Assembly (NCBI GenBank): GCA_964007475.1
Contig: OZ023275.1
Location: forward strand, 14,363,829 to 14,427,828
DNA length: 64,000 nucleotides
DNA from: Hybos culiciformis
Taxonomy: Eukaryota; Arthropoda; Insecta; Diptera; Hybotidae
Direction: 5' to 3'
In this document: positions 45,796 through 60,200 of the stretch, one piece after another
Position numbering within the stretch: the first letter of the stretch is position 1
Layout of the letters: the number at the start of each line of letters is the position of its first letter
Program-made: the position numbers and the translations under genes
The notes under the pieces: model-generated
What the model was told of the DNA's origin: nothing
The model's input: the letters and a program-made list of their open reading frames with translations, nothing else
Database searches by the model: none

Positions 45796-48700
45796 GTAAG
45801 TGTGTAAAAATAATTGCTTTATTTTGATTTTTAATTTTTGTCTCCTTGAAGAATAACAAATATACCGAATTGATAAAAGAAAAAAATGGACAATAATCTG
45901 CCGAAAGATGTTAACGATGGATCAGTGTTGAATAAATGTAAAGTGTCATATTTTGGTCAAAAAGATATCTACAGACCTACAGTAGTGTGAAGAAGAATTA
46001 TATAAGTATCATATCTTTCTATGTCAGTTCAATGTCAGTTCTATGTCAGTTCTACTTCGTCAGTCCTATATTATTTATTTCTACCACATATAAGATTATA
46101 AAAAAATGTTGTTTTCAAATTAATAATTTGTATAATTGAATAATTATTTATTTATTATTTATTTATTATCATTATTTAGAAATTGACTAATTGAGGCCAT
46201 CTCGTGAAAAATTCATTATTTAGAAATACAAACGATTTAATTTATAAAATCAAATGCAAAATATCATTATAAGTTTTATAATCCAAAGAAAGCTTAGGAA
46301 GCTAATAGTTTTTTTTTTGTTGTGACTGAGTTTAGGTCACATTATTTAGTATCATTAACTCATTTTCAAAATTTTGCACTTGGTCTATATTCCAATACAG
46401 ACTTGGCCAGAGTATCCCTTCATCCTTTTAATTGTTTTTTTTTTTTTTTTTTTTCAAATTGTACAGTTTAAGGAGATAAAAAATTTTGAAGGACGAAATT
46501 ACTAATATTATATTTTTCTTCGATATTTCAAAATAGATATTTTTTAGCATTTTCTTAAAAATATTTTTGCAATTAAGAAACTGAATATTACTTTTGCAAT
46601 CATAATTAAATTTAGAAAATACTGGCTCAATTTTTCTCTTTTCCAGTATTTGTTGTAAAAAAAAAAGAGCATTAATAAATATTTAATAATATTTAAAAAC
46701 AAATTCCAATAATGTTTTTATATTCAAAAATTGCATAATTTTACAAATAAAATATCTTTTAAATTCAGAAGTTTGTTAATTAAGTTATTTTTGTTCGTGA
46801 TGCCTTAAGTACGGATATCTGTTATGAGAACAGCTTTCTAAGCTTTAACAATTTTGCACACTACTATATTTTAATTTTTTGTTTTTTTTTTTGAAAACTT
46901 TAATCTTCCCAATTATTTCCAACTCATTCATAACAAAAAAAAAGCTAAAAACTAAATGAACTTTTAATAAATCATATTTTTTAATGTCTCTCAGAGGATA
47001 TCTTTTAATTATAAAATTTTATAAAATAGTATTAAATAATTCTCTATTCTGCGCTCGTACTTATTTATTGTCTATATACATTTGGTTGTTAAATGAGGAT
47101 TAGAAAGGATTATCGTGTTATTATATATAAATAGAGAACAATTGAACCTGCAAAAAAATTTGAGGTAATAGATTTAATGATTTTTCTAAATAGTTTGTAA
47201 GGTATCATTTAAATTACAACTAATTATGTATATAACAATTAATGCATTTAACTATAAAATATTCCTCAGGTATAATAAGGACAATTCTAAATTAATTTTG
47301 TATGAGGATTAATTAACCCTTATAATTATGAAATTTGAGAACAAAACTATTCCACTGATGCATCAATTACAATATGTACTGAAAACTTTACAATTATCTT
47401 TTAGATTTAAAATTATGCTAAAGAAAATTTGTGAAATAAATATTATCTAAGTACCTAAATATAAAAATTGGAGAAAAAAAATTCATGGAATAAGTGTACA
47501 AAAAAGTAACAATATGATTCGAACTTTAAATAGATTGAACTCTATTTAAACCAATCTATTATAACCACAATTTTGACAAAAGGATTTAAGGTCCCTACTA
47601 AATAATTTTACAAAAAATGTATACAATTTTTTTTTGTGATTTTAAATAAATCAAAACTTAGCTCTGTAAGTCAATTATTATATAAGTGAAAAATAAAAAA
47701 AAAATTTGTAAATTGAAATATCTTGGAAATACAAAATATGAATTGAATTGAATTATTTTAAAGTTTTTAATATTTAATATGTTGTTTTGTAGAACCTGAA
47801 ACATAAACGTTGTCTTGTGTTATTGATCTTTGCTCTTTTCTAATAAAAAATTTTCATCGTTTTCATATAAAATCACATTAAATTGAGTACACATCATCAA
47901 TTAAAAAAACTGTATGAAAAGCGAAATTGCAATACCACTATGAAAATGAAATTTCCCATTATACTTACATATATCAGCTTTTTTCCATACTCGTTTAATA
48001 CCACTTTCAGTTCTTAGAAAATAATTTATTTGATTAGTATTAGTGACAAAAAATGAACCCTAAACACTTTGGCTTGAAGAAATAAAAAACAAAAAAAAAA
48101 TAAAAAATTAGTTAATTTTTATCTAAACCTTATTCTATGAATTATTAAATTTTACAATTGACTAGACCAAATCAAATAAAAATTTTATTAAAAAAATATA
48201 TTCTTTTTTTTTTTTCTATTCAAAAACTATGAATATTATTATTTCAACATTTTGAAGAGTCAAATCACACAATAAAAAGTGGTTTATTTTTATTCTATCA
48301 CTAAATAAATTTTTTATACAAAAAAAAACAATGTAACAAAAACTATATAATGGTTAGGCAAGAATAAAAAAGCTAAAAAAAAACATATATGTACAACATA
48401 AATGGATAAAGTGCAATAAAGTTTGCATAAACGATTTTTCCAGAGAGATTTTTTAAATTAAATTTTTTTTTTTAGTTCTACACAAAATATATCTAAAATT
48501 GAATGTAAAATTTTTTTTTAAATAGAATTTTTTTAAGCTTATGGATATGAACAAAAATAAAAAAATTATGTACAAAAAAAAAATATTTGAAGGACTTTTT
48601 GTACTTAAAGGTTTTTTTATGAAATATATGAATTTTCTTTTTTCATTATGTAAATTAAATGAATAATTTGATATTTATATACCCAGATTTTTCATTTGAA

Positions 48701-50425
48701 AAATATTTCATTTGGAAACATCTATAATATATCGATTAGAAAATTGATGTTGAAATTGGAAAAATGCACTATCCTAGAAGTCAAATTGATCGTGGCCCAA
48801 AACTTACTATACCAACTGACTTATAACCCATTTTCGTTGCGAAAAGAAAAATCCAATTATTTTCATATGCTTTTCCCGAATTTTACCTTTGAGCACCAGT
48901 TTTAATTAAAAAATAGAATACAGGGGGGGTTATCATGTATTTAAATCCGAAAATCATATTCTGCATTCCTTTTCCATTTTCGACAAATGGAATTTTATAA
49001 ATTCTAAGCTATAACAACTTTATGTACAATATTATGGACATAATTCCTTTCAAAAATAACACAGCATTGTTGAATTAACATTTGAAAACAAAACTTTAAA
49101 AATTTATTCCTTCTTCGTTTTATAGACCTTTTTTTTAGTAAATTCTAAAGCAATATATCTAATACCAACCTTTTAACATTATTAATATAATATACCCAAA
49201 AATATCTACAGTTGTCAATTCTATCTAATATTTAATTATTTTATTCTGATTTCTTTCATGTTTTACATAAAATTGAGTTTAATTTGTTCAAATTCAAATA
49301 CTCCTTTTCAATGAAATCATATTATTATCTTACCTGGAACATTATACATATTATACTATACAACATAATTTCTCTCTTACTTCAATTAATATTTCAATCA
49401 GGCAATTAATCTATCAACCGTTTAAAATATACACATATATATGTACATATAAAAATTTGTTAAAAACACAAATCATTTTATTTTCTATTGCAATATGGAA
49501 AAAAAAAATCAACGAATTCATCATCATTCCAATTTAACATATCATCAACTTGTTGCTTTCAAAAATCTTCTATCAACAAAAAAAAAAAAACAATAAAATA
49601 GAAAAAAAAAGAAAATATTTTTTTTTTCCTCATACCATTTCCAATAAATTAATCTTTATAACAAGCATGCACTTTGAACATAAAATAAAAAAAAAAAAGC
49701 ATAATCTAACTTTTATTTTTTTATTCTATGTTGAAGAATAAAAAAAACAAATATCGCGACGAAGCTATACATTTTCAATGAATTTTTCAATTTTCACAAC
49801 TCAAACCCAATATACATAATATGTAGATATGTAGATTTATACCATCATATATGTTGCATATATAGAATCAACAAATATGCAAAAACAAGAAAAAATGCAC
49901 GACAAATACCAACCATCTGGGAAACAAAATAGCTCTAATTCTTTTTTCAAAAAAAAAAGTTCTATTTTCCTTTTTTCAATTTTATCATTTTATATATATG
50001 CAATTCTGAAGTCCATTGTGGCAATTTCCTTGATTTGCTAACAATTTTCCGTACAATCTATCTCAAAAATAATAAAAAAAAAAAAAAAATGAAAATAATA
50101 AAAAGAAAAAAAAAATAGAATAAACCAACTAACGTTTTTATTATCCTAATAGTGTTAAAATTGCACAAAACATGTATCATAAAAACAAACAAACCAAATC
50201 TAAAGAAGAAAAAAAAAAATGCAAAATAATAAAAACAAACTATTAGGATATTCTAACAGGCTGTTAAAAAGCTAACAAAAAGAAAATCTTTTTTTTTTTT
50301 TTCGAATATCATAAAAACTAGAAAAATATTGTATTAATGTTGGAATGCTTCAAACACCATAAATACAAAAAAAATTTGGTATTAAGAAAATTTAGCCTAA
50401 ATGAAAACTTAAATGAACTATGATT
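45796..50425. other. Non-coding AT-rich stretch (possible intron)
   Basis: A short tandem of ATGTCAGTTCT-like units lies at 46017-46066. A plus-strand frame of 69 codons to 48905 looks protein-like, but its GC by codon position (about 20/69, 14/69, 29/69) runs against coding. No other feature is seen. Confidence 0.5.
46017..46066. repeat. 11-nt tandem repeat (ATGTCAGTTCT), three to four units
   Basis: ATGTCAGTTCA, ATGTCAGTTCT and ATGTCAGTTCT are contiguous, then a degenerate CTTCGTCAGTCCT. Confidence 0.75.
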
Positions 50426-50562
50426 AAAAACAACACAAACACTTAATTCAAGTGGACAAATCAAAAAATTAAGGCAAAGTTAAGTCCGAGGTGGGAATCG
50501 AACCCACGACCGAACACGCCGTAAGATAATGGCAATACCAATTCGGCATGACGGCCGACTCA
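50426..50562 (-). mobile_element. tRNA-derived SINE, copy 2
   Basis: Read on minus: start near GTCGGCCGTCATG, A-box-like TGCCGAATTGG (50538-50548), perfect T arm GTGGGTTCGATTCCCAC (50491-50507), body, the ACTTGAATTAAG block (50442-50453), then GTGTTTGTGTTGTTTTT. It aligns with copy 1 (15727-15879) through head and body. The T arm and B box are intact, so the Pol III promoter could still work. It differs from copy 1 by several substitutions in the body, meaning both are not newly inserted. Confidence 0.8.
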
Positions 50563-53500
50563 AACATGTTTAAATTTTTTTTCTTTATCTAGGCTTGGAA
50601 TAATTATATCGATAATTATGTTCTTATTGTGATGCGATTTATGTTATGATTTTTCCGCTCCAGAAACGCTAAGGAATCAAAATGTAGATGTATAAACGTA
50701 ATTTAATTAAAAATTTAACAAACAAGGTATTCAGGACGGTATAGGATTACAATTGAAAACGTTCACAGTTTTCCCATTTTGATAAAAAAAATTATCTACT
50801 TAGATTACTTAATTTATTACTCAATTTTATATTTTATTAAATTTTATAAACTTAGTCACATCTAATTTAGGATGTGAAAACTTAAATTAATAAAATACTC
50901 TTTAATTCTGCCAAAAACATACTTCAGGTGTGTGCATAAGAAAATTTGAAAATTGAAAATCGTGGACAATGGCCATTGAATCGAAAAAAAAAACATTTCA
51001 TTATTTATGTGAATCAAAATCAAAATAAATTAAATATCCCATATAATATGAAACTGAAGTATAAAGTAAAAACTACATAAAGTTTTTATTACTATTTTTT
51101 TTTTTTTTACTTTTGCCAATCAAAAGTTCATAAAAACATTCTTTTTTAGTATTTTTATTTTTTTTTTTTAATAAAATTGTATTTGGCGCCACTAAGCAAA
51201 AACAGCAGAAAGCCAAAAAGCCCAACTGAATATAAAAATATTGTTATGAACCTTAATGTAGAACTCTTATGCATCATAGAATCATGGTGCATTTTTATTG
51301 TCCTTTTTTTTCTATTCTCATACGATAACGAGATTTTTTTTTTCCGTCTAAATCATTCACATGTAGGTAGTTTTTAAAAAAGATTTTCTTTCTTTTTTTT
51401 TCCCACAAACTGTTTTGTTTTTATTTTTTTTTGTGCCGACAATTATTCTTTTGCTACATTTTTATGCAATTTATGTACTTTTTGTTAACCATATATTGCA
51501 AAAAAAATAAAAATAAAAAAATTAAACAAATACATATATGTTGTGTGAAAGAGGCACTACCGCAAAATGTTGCGTCTTTTTTGTTTGATTGCCTGTACAA
51601 TTCAATGAGAAATCTATATAAAAAAAATAAAGAATCGTAACAATTTAGGCGTATTTATATATATATAAAAAAGCCTTTACCCTGAAGTGAAATACTTTTA
51701 GAGTACGAGTTTCTATATTGAAAAAAAAAGATTTAAAAAAAACATATATTTAAGCCTTCTATAGGCAATATAGTAAATAAATAATATTCGCCATTCAATT
51801 TATCTTAACTTTTTATCTGGAAATAATTTCAATTTAACCACTAACTCTTTGTATAAAATACTTTTCTTCTTACTATAATTTTATTTAATTTGTGCTTATA
51901 TTAAGAAATTAAAACACTCTCGTCTGAACAAAAATCAATTGAAATTATATAAAATTATATATGAAAAAAAATTTAACTAAAATTGCATAACATAAATTTT
52001 TATGTCGTTATTTAAAATGTTCACTAAGAATATATGTAATGCAATATGGAAATGTAGACAAATTTATGTTGGAAATTCCGCATATGGTTTTTCATTCATT
52101 CATATTTATCCGCTTTTCTTTTTTCTTTTTGCATACACAAATCACTAGATGAATGAATTTGCTAGATGGTGGTTGCATAGTTGTTTAGAGAATATAAAAT
52201 AATGTTTTAAGTGCAAAGATACCAATATACATGACACCTACATATTTATGTGCTTTTTTTTTTTTTTTTTTTAGAAAATCCCTATTATGGGAGATCATAG
52301 CAACAGAAGTGTGAAAAAGTGTGCATAACAAACTTAATAATAACATGAAATATGTTTGGTATTTCCTTTAAATTTATGTCTTATTCACTTTTATATATAT
52401 ACATAGTATTGCATACGATAATATGTTGGAAAATTAAAAGCTGTTAAATTGCCGGTAATAATCATTTTTTATTTATTAATGTTAATTGTGACGTGTGAAT
52501 AGAAATTTGATGAGAGTATAGAATGAAAAATATAGTTTACTTAATTAAAAATTTATTAAGATATATAAAATATATGTGGAGGTGTGTATGTACGTAGCTC
52601 CATTATGTATGATTAATTTTAAAATTTGTTAATAAATTTTCCAAATTTTCTTCTTTTTTTTTTGTATGAACTTGGCATTATGTAATAATACTTGAATTTA
52701 TTTGAATGCAGTTACATTGTGTAAAATGTAATTTATTTAAAATTGCGAGGTGAGTATCAATTTTACTTTTGAAAATTATACCTTTTATTGATAGAACCAC
52801 AAATATCGATTTAAAATAATAATTTTTTTTTTGTAATAAAAATTCATTTGATTTTCGAACATTTTCATAAATAACTTTTGGAACTTTATAAAGTGGTTCG
52901 AAAATTTAGGCCTATATTAAAAGCTATTTATAATTTTTAATTCCCATTTGACACTATTGACTATTTCGATAATAATATGATTTGCTTATCATATTTAACA
53001 ACTTTCATTGAAACTAGTTATTGAACTATTTCAGAAAATATTTTAATACATCTAAAGACGAAATATTCCTTTTTTAATCTTCATTTGTCTACGTATTAAT
53101 ACATAGTTCCAGTAATCAAAATAAATTGGGTACAATTATATTCGTAATACTTTTAATAAAACTTATATTGGAAAATTCTAGTAAAAGACTATAATCAACA
53201 TAATTTGTAAGTGAAAAAAATGAAATTTTATCTTTCACTATCAACTATTCACATAAAGATAATTAGAATTTGTGAAAAACAATATTTTGAAATATTTTCA
53301 TTCTTATTTTTTTTTTAATAAAAAATATTAACCAAAACTTATAATTTTTTTTTCTCGATATTTTCACATACAATTCACGCTTCCTTTTTTTTCTTATATT
53401 CACTTCTCGCACTAAAGTTTCTTGTGTTTATATATATATATTTTTTTGTCACAGTTTAAGAAGGTGAAAAAGTTCTATATGTGTATTATATCGAATAAAA

Positions 53501-53956
53501 TATGCAAACTAAATATCTAAAATTTTAAAATAATATGATCAGTTTTATGTTTTATGTTTTTTTTTTTTTGTTTTTCTAGAAATAAAACAAAAAAAAAATT
53601 GTAAATTGAAACTTTTGATGATGGCTTATGATGGTTTTGTCTCTCTAGGGCTTCTTTACTCTACATTGTACACATATAAAGAAAAAAAAAAAACAACATC
53701 ATTCCTACTCATCGCCTCTGGTGTTTTTTAATAAAAAAAAAAAATAAATAAAAAATAAAAACTGTTTTCTTAACAACATTTAACATTTTTTTTTGTTTCA
53801 TATCACGAAAGTTTTTGCAAAAAAAAACAAAAATCATATAAATTTATATATTTATAGTGTGATAAACATAGGATATTTGATATATTAAAGGATGTAGACA
53901 TCCAGGAATAGAAGATATATCAAATTTTATATTTTTCTTGTAAATATACATATATT
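50563..53956. other. Non-coding AT-rich stretch
   Basis: A GC-richer patch at 51183-51230 (GGCGCCACTAAGCAAAAACA..) has open frames on both strands; the minus reading after TATATTCAG is a short hydrophobic run. No gene is called. T runs at about 51098-51110, 52255-52272 and 53560-53570. Confidence 0.5.
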
Positions 53957-53962
53957 TTTATT
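53957..53962 (-). terminator. Possible AATAAA polyadenylation signal
   Basis: AATAAA on the minus strand about 220 nt past the stop of the 54181-54268 exon, a usual insect 3'-UTR length. It overlaps an (AAT)n tract, so chance is likely enough. Confidence 0.25.
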
Positions 53963-54180
53963 ATTATTATTATTTTTTTAACATTTTTTCATTTTATAAA
54001 ATAACGGTTTAAGAAATTTTCCTTAAGTCTTATGTTTTAATAACCCCGTTTTGGTTCTTTTTTTTGTCTCATTACATGTCATAAATATATTTTTTAATTT
54101 TTCTAAGTATAACAAACATTTTAGCTGCAAAGTGGTTTCAAGAAATTTGTATTCTTTTAATTTTTGGTCTTCGAATAAAA

Positions 54181-54268
54181 CTATACTTTGTCCTTGTAAA
54201 GCCAAACAGCACCATTAGCTCTCAGTTGAAGCAATACCATCTCTGAGATTTGCTCTGTCAGCTCTGCT
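54181..54268 (-). CDS. Candidate C-terminal coding exon, unknown product (best exon in window)
   Basis: On the minus strand TTTTCCTTCTTTTCTCAACAG, a near-ideal 3' splice site with a pyrimidine tract, ends at 54269. The exon then gives one base, 28 codons and TAG at 54181-54183: AELTEQISEMVLLQLRANGA followed by VWLYKDKV. GC is about 45% against well under 30% around it. GC by codon position, hand-counted, is 18/28, 8/28 and 12/28, strongly coding-like. The first half is a probable amphipathic helix. A possible AATAAA lies about 220 nt downstream. The exon begins after two bases of a split codon, so an upstream exon must end in phase 2; I did not find it between here and 64000. I do not recognise the family. 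GTATAG at the end could also be a weak donor, making the exon internal. Confidence 0.5.
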
Positions 54269-57200
54269 CTGTTGAGAAAAGAAGGAAAACAAAATAATTT
54301 AAATTAATGCAAAATGTAAAAAAAATTATATGTCAAAATGTATAATAATAATAAAAATAATAATAATAATAATTTGCTTTAGTGGGATTGTCTAATAAAT
54401 ACTACAACATGCGGTAGAATTTTTGTAATGCTAAAATTCTCTGCAATCAGATTGACTGTTTGATGTCCTTATTTACAAATTAAAATAATGTATGTACACA
54501 ACCTAATTAATGATGAATTAACAATGATATAAAATAATTACAATATTATTTATATAACTTTAGATTCGAGATAAATAAATCAATAAAATTATGCAACATA
54601 ATTAATGCGTGATTCGAATAAATTAAATAAATTTTTAAAACTGTCAATAATAATGAAAAAAAATAATAATAATAATAAGGAATGATGTATAAGTCAATAA
54701 GTTATCAATAATCGATAAAATAAAACCCTACGGCTAACTTAAATGGTTTAAAAAAAAAAACCTCACATATGGTTTCCTTTTTAATTGGATTGATACCAAA
54801 ATTAATAAAAAAAAAGAATAAAATAAAAAGATTCTCTTGAGAAAATTGAAATTATATCATCGAAGAAGAAAAATATTTTCAAATTTAAGATCTTTAAGTA
54901 TTTTACTTCAGTGTCAAGGAAAACACAAATGAACCATTATTATAATTGTTATTAATTTTTTTTTTCTGTTTTAAAGTTCTTTTCTTATTGCCCTGGTTTT
55001 TTTTTTTCATTTTTGATTTCAACTTGAATTTCCGAAAAAGAATATAAACTTAAATAAATTAAAACAAGATGAAAACAATGCTAAGCATTTACTCATGAAT
55101 TGTATAAAAATTTTTTTTAATTCACATAAGGTAAGTATAAAATGAAAATTTTTTATATGTTTAAGCTTAGTGATGGTAAGTTAATTCAATATTGTTGTAC
55201 TTTTGTGTAGACTAATGAAAATTATTGCCACTTGAATTCTATATTAGAAAAAAACTTGTTTTTCTTTAATTTCTGGGCAAATAGAGTAAGTCAAGAAGAT
55301 GACAAAGACATCTCAAGGAGCAAATAAAAATTAAGAACAAGTAGTCTAGATTCTAGAAGATTTGTAGGTTACACAATGTTGAAAAAATACTGTGAAGAAA
55401 AAAGTTTGTGAAGATATATTGGTAACCCCGAAAATATTTTTAGTTTGGGGTAATAAAAACGTTGCGTTATAGTCCAAAACCTTTTATGTATATACAAGTA
55501 ACATTATGATTTTTATTACTCTCCTTATGATCACAATTTATCTCCTATCTGTCATAGTACCACACAATGTCTCTTTATTATATATTACATACAATTGTTG
55601 TCGTTGTCCTAGAATGTAGTATACCTTTTTTTAGATGAATTTTGAAATCGTAATCAGAACCATCTTAATGATCCTAATCATAATTTCGCTAATAATTGTC
55701 ATAAATTTTTACAACAGTAAGATTACTCATCTTGAACAAGGGAATGACTGAAATATAAAAATAGATTAAATTTTTCCTATTTAGAGCAATTAAGTCAATT
55801 ACTCAAGGCTCATCTGAATTGTAAGATCATTATTCTCCAAAAGTTTGAAATCAATATTAAGGCAATTACACATAATGCTCATCTAAATTGTAAGATCACT
55901 ATTCCTCGAAGGTATACAACAACTTGATATTCTCTTTTCTGATACCTTATGTACCTCTGACAAAATAAAAATTCGTACAATAAGTCAAAATTTGTAAAAA
56001 CAATTTATTAAAGAGGTGAGAAACACGCAAAAGTATTTGTTTACTTAAAGAGCAATGGCATAATATTTGTATATTATGTACATCTTTAGATGAACGAGAA
56101 TTCAACTTAAAAACAAAAAAAAAGTTGAAGAACAGATGTTTTATTAATAACATTTTCAATGCAAATTCAATTTAAGGAAGCATTTTTTGCATAAAACTTG
56201 AAATTTTTTGACAATTTTTTTTTTGTTTTTCATGATGTCTTGGTGGTCAGTTAATTTTTTTATTTTTTTTGATAGTTCAATAAACCTGACATTGACCAAA
56301 AGTTTTAAGGATTCCTTTCCTTTTTGCCATTAATATTTTAGTTTGAATATATTTTTTTTGCATAATGTTTTCAAACAGTTCATTATAGTTCATCGCAAGT
56401 AACACGGAATTTGAAAATTGTTCTGATTAAAAGTATTGTCGCATCTCATTATTATTGTTCTTTTGTCCTAAAATTGTTTTGAACCCCTTTAAGATGCGTT
56501 CAATAAGTTTATCCAGTTGGTTCAGATTAAATTTTTAAACATCAAAGTATAAAGTAAATTTTTATTAAAAAAAAAATATACGATAGTGAGTACTTATTGT
56601 TCTACGCTTTAATTGAAGCTTATTATTATTGTAAATTATAACATTTACAATTTTACAATATTAATAATAATAATAATTTCATTCTAGCGTATTTTTAGTC
56701 AAAAGTACAACAACCGCCCAAAAAATATATAATAAACATTAAATACTGCATTCATTTTTTATTAAAAAAAAAAAATAAATAAATTCAAATAAGAATTTTG
56801 CGATATTATTTGTTCAAAAAACTAAGGGTCGTTGTCCGTTCCTAAAAAAAAAAAAAAATGAAAATTTTACGAATTATTAATATTACACATTTTTATTTAT
56901 ATATTATTTTTATTTTTTTTTATTTTAGCTTTTTTCTTTCATTTGTTCAATTTTTCAGTAATACAAAAAAAAAAGATGACAACTGCAAATTATAACAAAG
57001 TGTTTTTATTCACTTTTTAATATTATATTTTCTTTTTTTATAACAATCAGATTCACTTATCACTTATTTTATGGATTATTATTATGTGCTAAATGTAATA
57101 AAAGTCACTATGAAACATTATTATAAATTTATGCTGCAGCAGAATAGAGTTTTTATTTTCATATTTCTCTAATGATATGAAGATATTTCCTAAAAAAAAA

Positions 57201-60200
57201 TTCCATATATAACAACTTTGAAGCGAATAAACTAATTAAACTCTAATTGATCATGTTTCCAATGTGCTTCCTTTTCATACATCACCCCTTTAATATAAGT
57301 TTCTCATAATTAAACACTTTTATTGAAATCCAAAATATCGTTGAAATCAATTTAAAAGTAACAATATATCTCTTTGACTTGTATATCTTTGACACACGCA
57401 AAAACAAAATGTATAAATAATTAAATTGAAGAAAATTCAAAAATTTTCGAAGAAAGCTCAAATTAATTTATCATAATCAAATTATAATTTTCTCATCAAA
57501 CCCAAACTGTAGTTAGTAAAGAAAATAATGGTTTTTTTAATGTGAGTGTTTAATAACGTTAAAAATAAAATTTATATATTTTAATTTCATCGTAATGATA
57601 TATAAAATATATTGAAAATCAATTGTATTCCAACACACAAAGTAAGTATAAAAGAAAATTTTTAATACTTTCTAATATAATTTGTATAAATAATACTTTT
57701 AATCCCATTTTTTTAAATTTTTTCTAAGACTTCACATAAACTCAAACCAAGCTTCTTTTTTTCTCAAAAAAAAAAAAACAAATATTTCTTTCAAAGTAGA
57801 TGAAAAAAAATTTATGATGATGTTAAACTTTTATTTTAACTTTTCAGAAATTTTATACCGACGGGATTAATAAATTCTACTTTTAATTTTACATAATATA
57901 TTATAATTGTGAAAATTTAGACAAGTTTAAAGGCTGTCATTCAAATTTTTTATTGATTTTTTTCATTTACTTAATTTCAAATGAGTTTTATATCTTTATT
58001 ATGTGCACATACATAAATGTTATTCTATGATTATATTTTAGTATTTAATAATCAATTTGATCATTTATGCTTATAAAATTCATGATTTAACATTCGATAT
58101 GTATCTTCATATAAAAAAAAACTTCGAAGTTTATCAATCATGCAGTTTGCATTATAATATATACGAACTGTACATATTGCATTCAAAATGGTTTCAAATT
58201 ACAAGTCCTATATGTAGATGTATTATGAAATGAAGGATTTAAATTTCTTAAAATTAATTTGAACAAATTTCAATTATGATGCCACACATGTCTTCTGAAA
58301 AACATAACCTTAAGTTTTTTTTTTTATTACTTTTATTTTTTTTTTGTAAACAAACGTTATACGAATGTTGTACATATACATATTGAATTTCAAAATGCAT
58401 GAGAAAAAAAATATTTACTGCATTTCATTTCATTATTTGAAGGATATATATATATATAATAGGATAGACACAAAAAGTTCTATAATGCTCATTCTTGGTT
58501 ATTTTTGCTTTAAAAATTTAGAAATTTACGACATTACATGTAATGAATTTCTTCGAAAATTGTGATTGTGTTTTTGGGCGGGTATCTTGTCAACTGATCA
58601 ATATATGAGAAAACCATCACTTTGATCACTTTGATACTTTGATACAATTCTAGAAAATTAAGATTAAGCTTTATATATGTTTATTAAAATATATTTTCAT
58701 CTTTTTTTTAAAAGGTAAGTTGTTAATTGAGATACTTTTTAGGTTTTTTCGTTTCTAAGAATCTCTTAGCTCAACCACTTACTATATGAAGATATGAAAC
58801 CAATCTCAAAAAATTTCACACACAACCATATCATGAACGTATTCTTATTTAAATAACTTTTCTAAATAAATTCTAAAAAAGGGAATTTAAAAGTTTTTAT
58901 TTAATAATTTTTTTTACATTTTCTATTCAATTCAAATTTCTTGTTTAAAATTAATAAAAAAAAAATTCATTTTAATATAAACCTGAAATTTAATAATAAA
59001 CTAACGTCATTCGTTTCCTATACCAAAGAAAAGCCTAAAAAGCATAATAATAAAAAACTAATGCATTCACATATAAATGAAATTATAAGCAAAAATATTT
59101 CCAAAATACATAAAAAAAAAAACCGAAAGGCATTGAACCTTGCATCCGGTTTTTCTAGATTTATAGAATAACATAAAACTAATTCTAAAGCAAAAAAAAA
59201 AAAAAAAAACGCAACCCAAAAAATAATAATCAGCAATAATTTTTTAAAAGAAGGGAAACCAAAGACGAAATTTGTTTCTTGAAAGCCACATAAACAAGCG
59301 CACACATTTTAATTTTTTTTTTTTTGTCAAAATTTTTGATTACATTTTCTATTCTGAAATTTTCTGCATTTTCTGCGCGTGTTATTTGTTTTTTTTTTCC
59401 TAATTTATATGGGCATCAATTTCCACAACTTTGTTTCAGTTAAAGCAAAAGTTTGTTCTTCTGGTTTTTTTTTTTCTTTAAATAATAAAATAATTTTTGA
59501 AAGCAAAAATTTGAGAAAAGAATGTGAGCAATAAAAATGATCTTTAAATGTCATGATGTTGCTGAAATGAAAGCGAGAATATCTAACCAATTTCATGTCC
59601 CTAAAAATAGAAGTTTTGTTACTTAGAGTCAATTAAAATTGAAAAAAATTACTTAGAATTAATTTAAATCAAAATTGTTATGAAAATTTAATCTTAATTT
59701 AATTTAGAAAGAAATTATTTTCTACATTACATAATGTTTCAAGTCTGTTGACGTTTATATTTCTGTATACTTATAATGATCGACATATATACAGAAATAA
59801 TGTTTAAAACCCTATTTATAACCAATTTAATGGAAATTTTTTTATAAAAGTTTTTGCTTCTCTTTTCTTATTTATTTATCAATTTTTTGTTTTCATTCTC
59901 ATTCTTTAAGCTTAGTAGTTTAAGGTTTAAGGTAGTTTAATAAAAATTTGGATTAATATTTTGTAATTGTTGTTACATATACCTCTATACGATTTGAATC
60001 TTTTTGGATAATTAAATTAATACAATAGTTAATATATAAAATTTTGTAAAATAATACATTTTCAGATTAATTTCAAATTAATTTTTGGCTTTATCTGAAG
60101 ATCAATAAGGTACCTTGAAGTCTTCAAACTTCATTCATGCCGATAATGCTGATATTTTGAGAGTATTGGATTTATATCTATTACATTAAAAATTTAGCAG

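Noticed and set aside
48696..48905. Protein-like 69-codon frame on plus
   Set aside because: Hand-counted GC by codon position (about 20/69, 14/69, 29/69) is highest at the third position, opposite to what AT-rich coding DNA shows.
50488..50562. tRNA gene on minus
   Set aside because: The T arm is perfect, but the same sequence plus body recurs at 15727 and 60377, so it is a SINE.
59018..59305. Opposed open frames on both strands
   Set aside because: They share an A/T homopolymer and a small hairpin; the minus frame is mostly phenylalanine and leucine from T runs.
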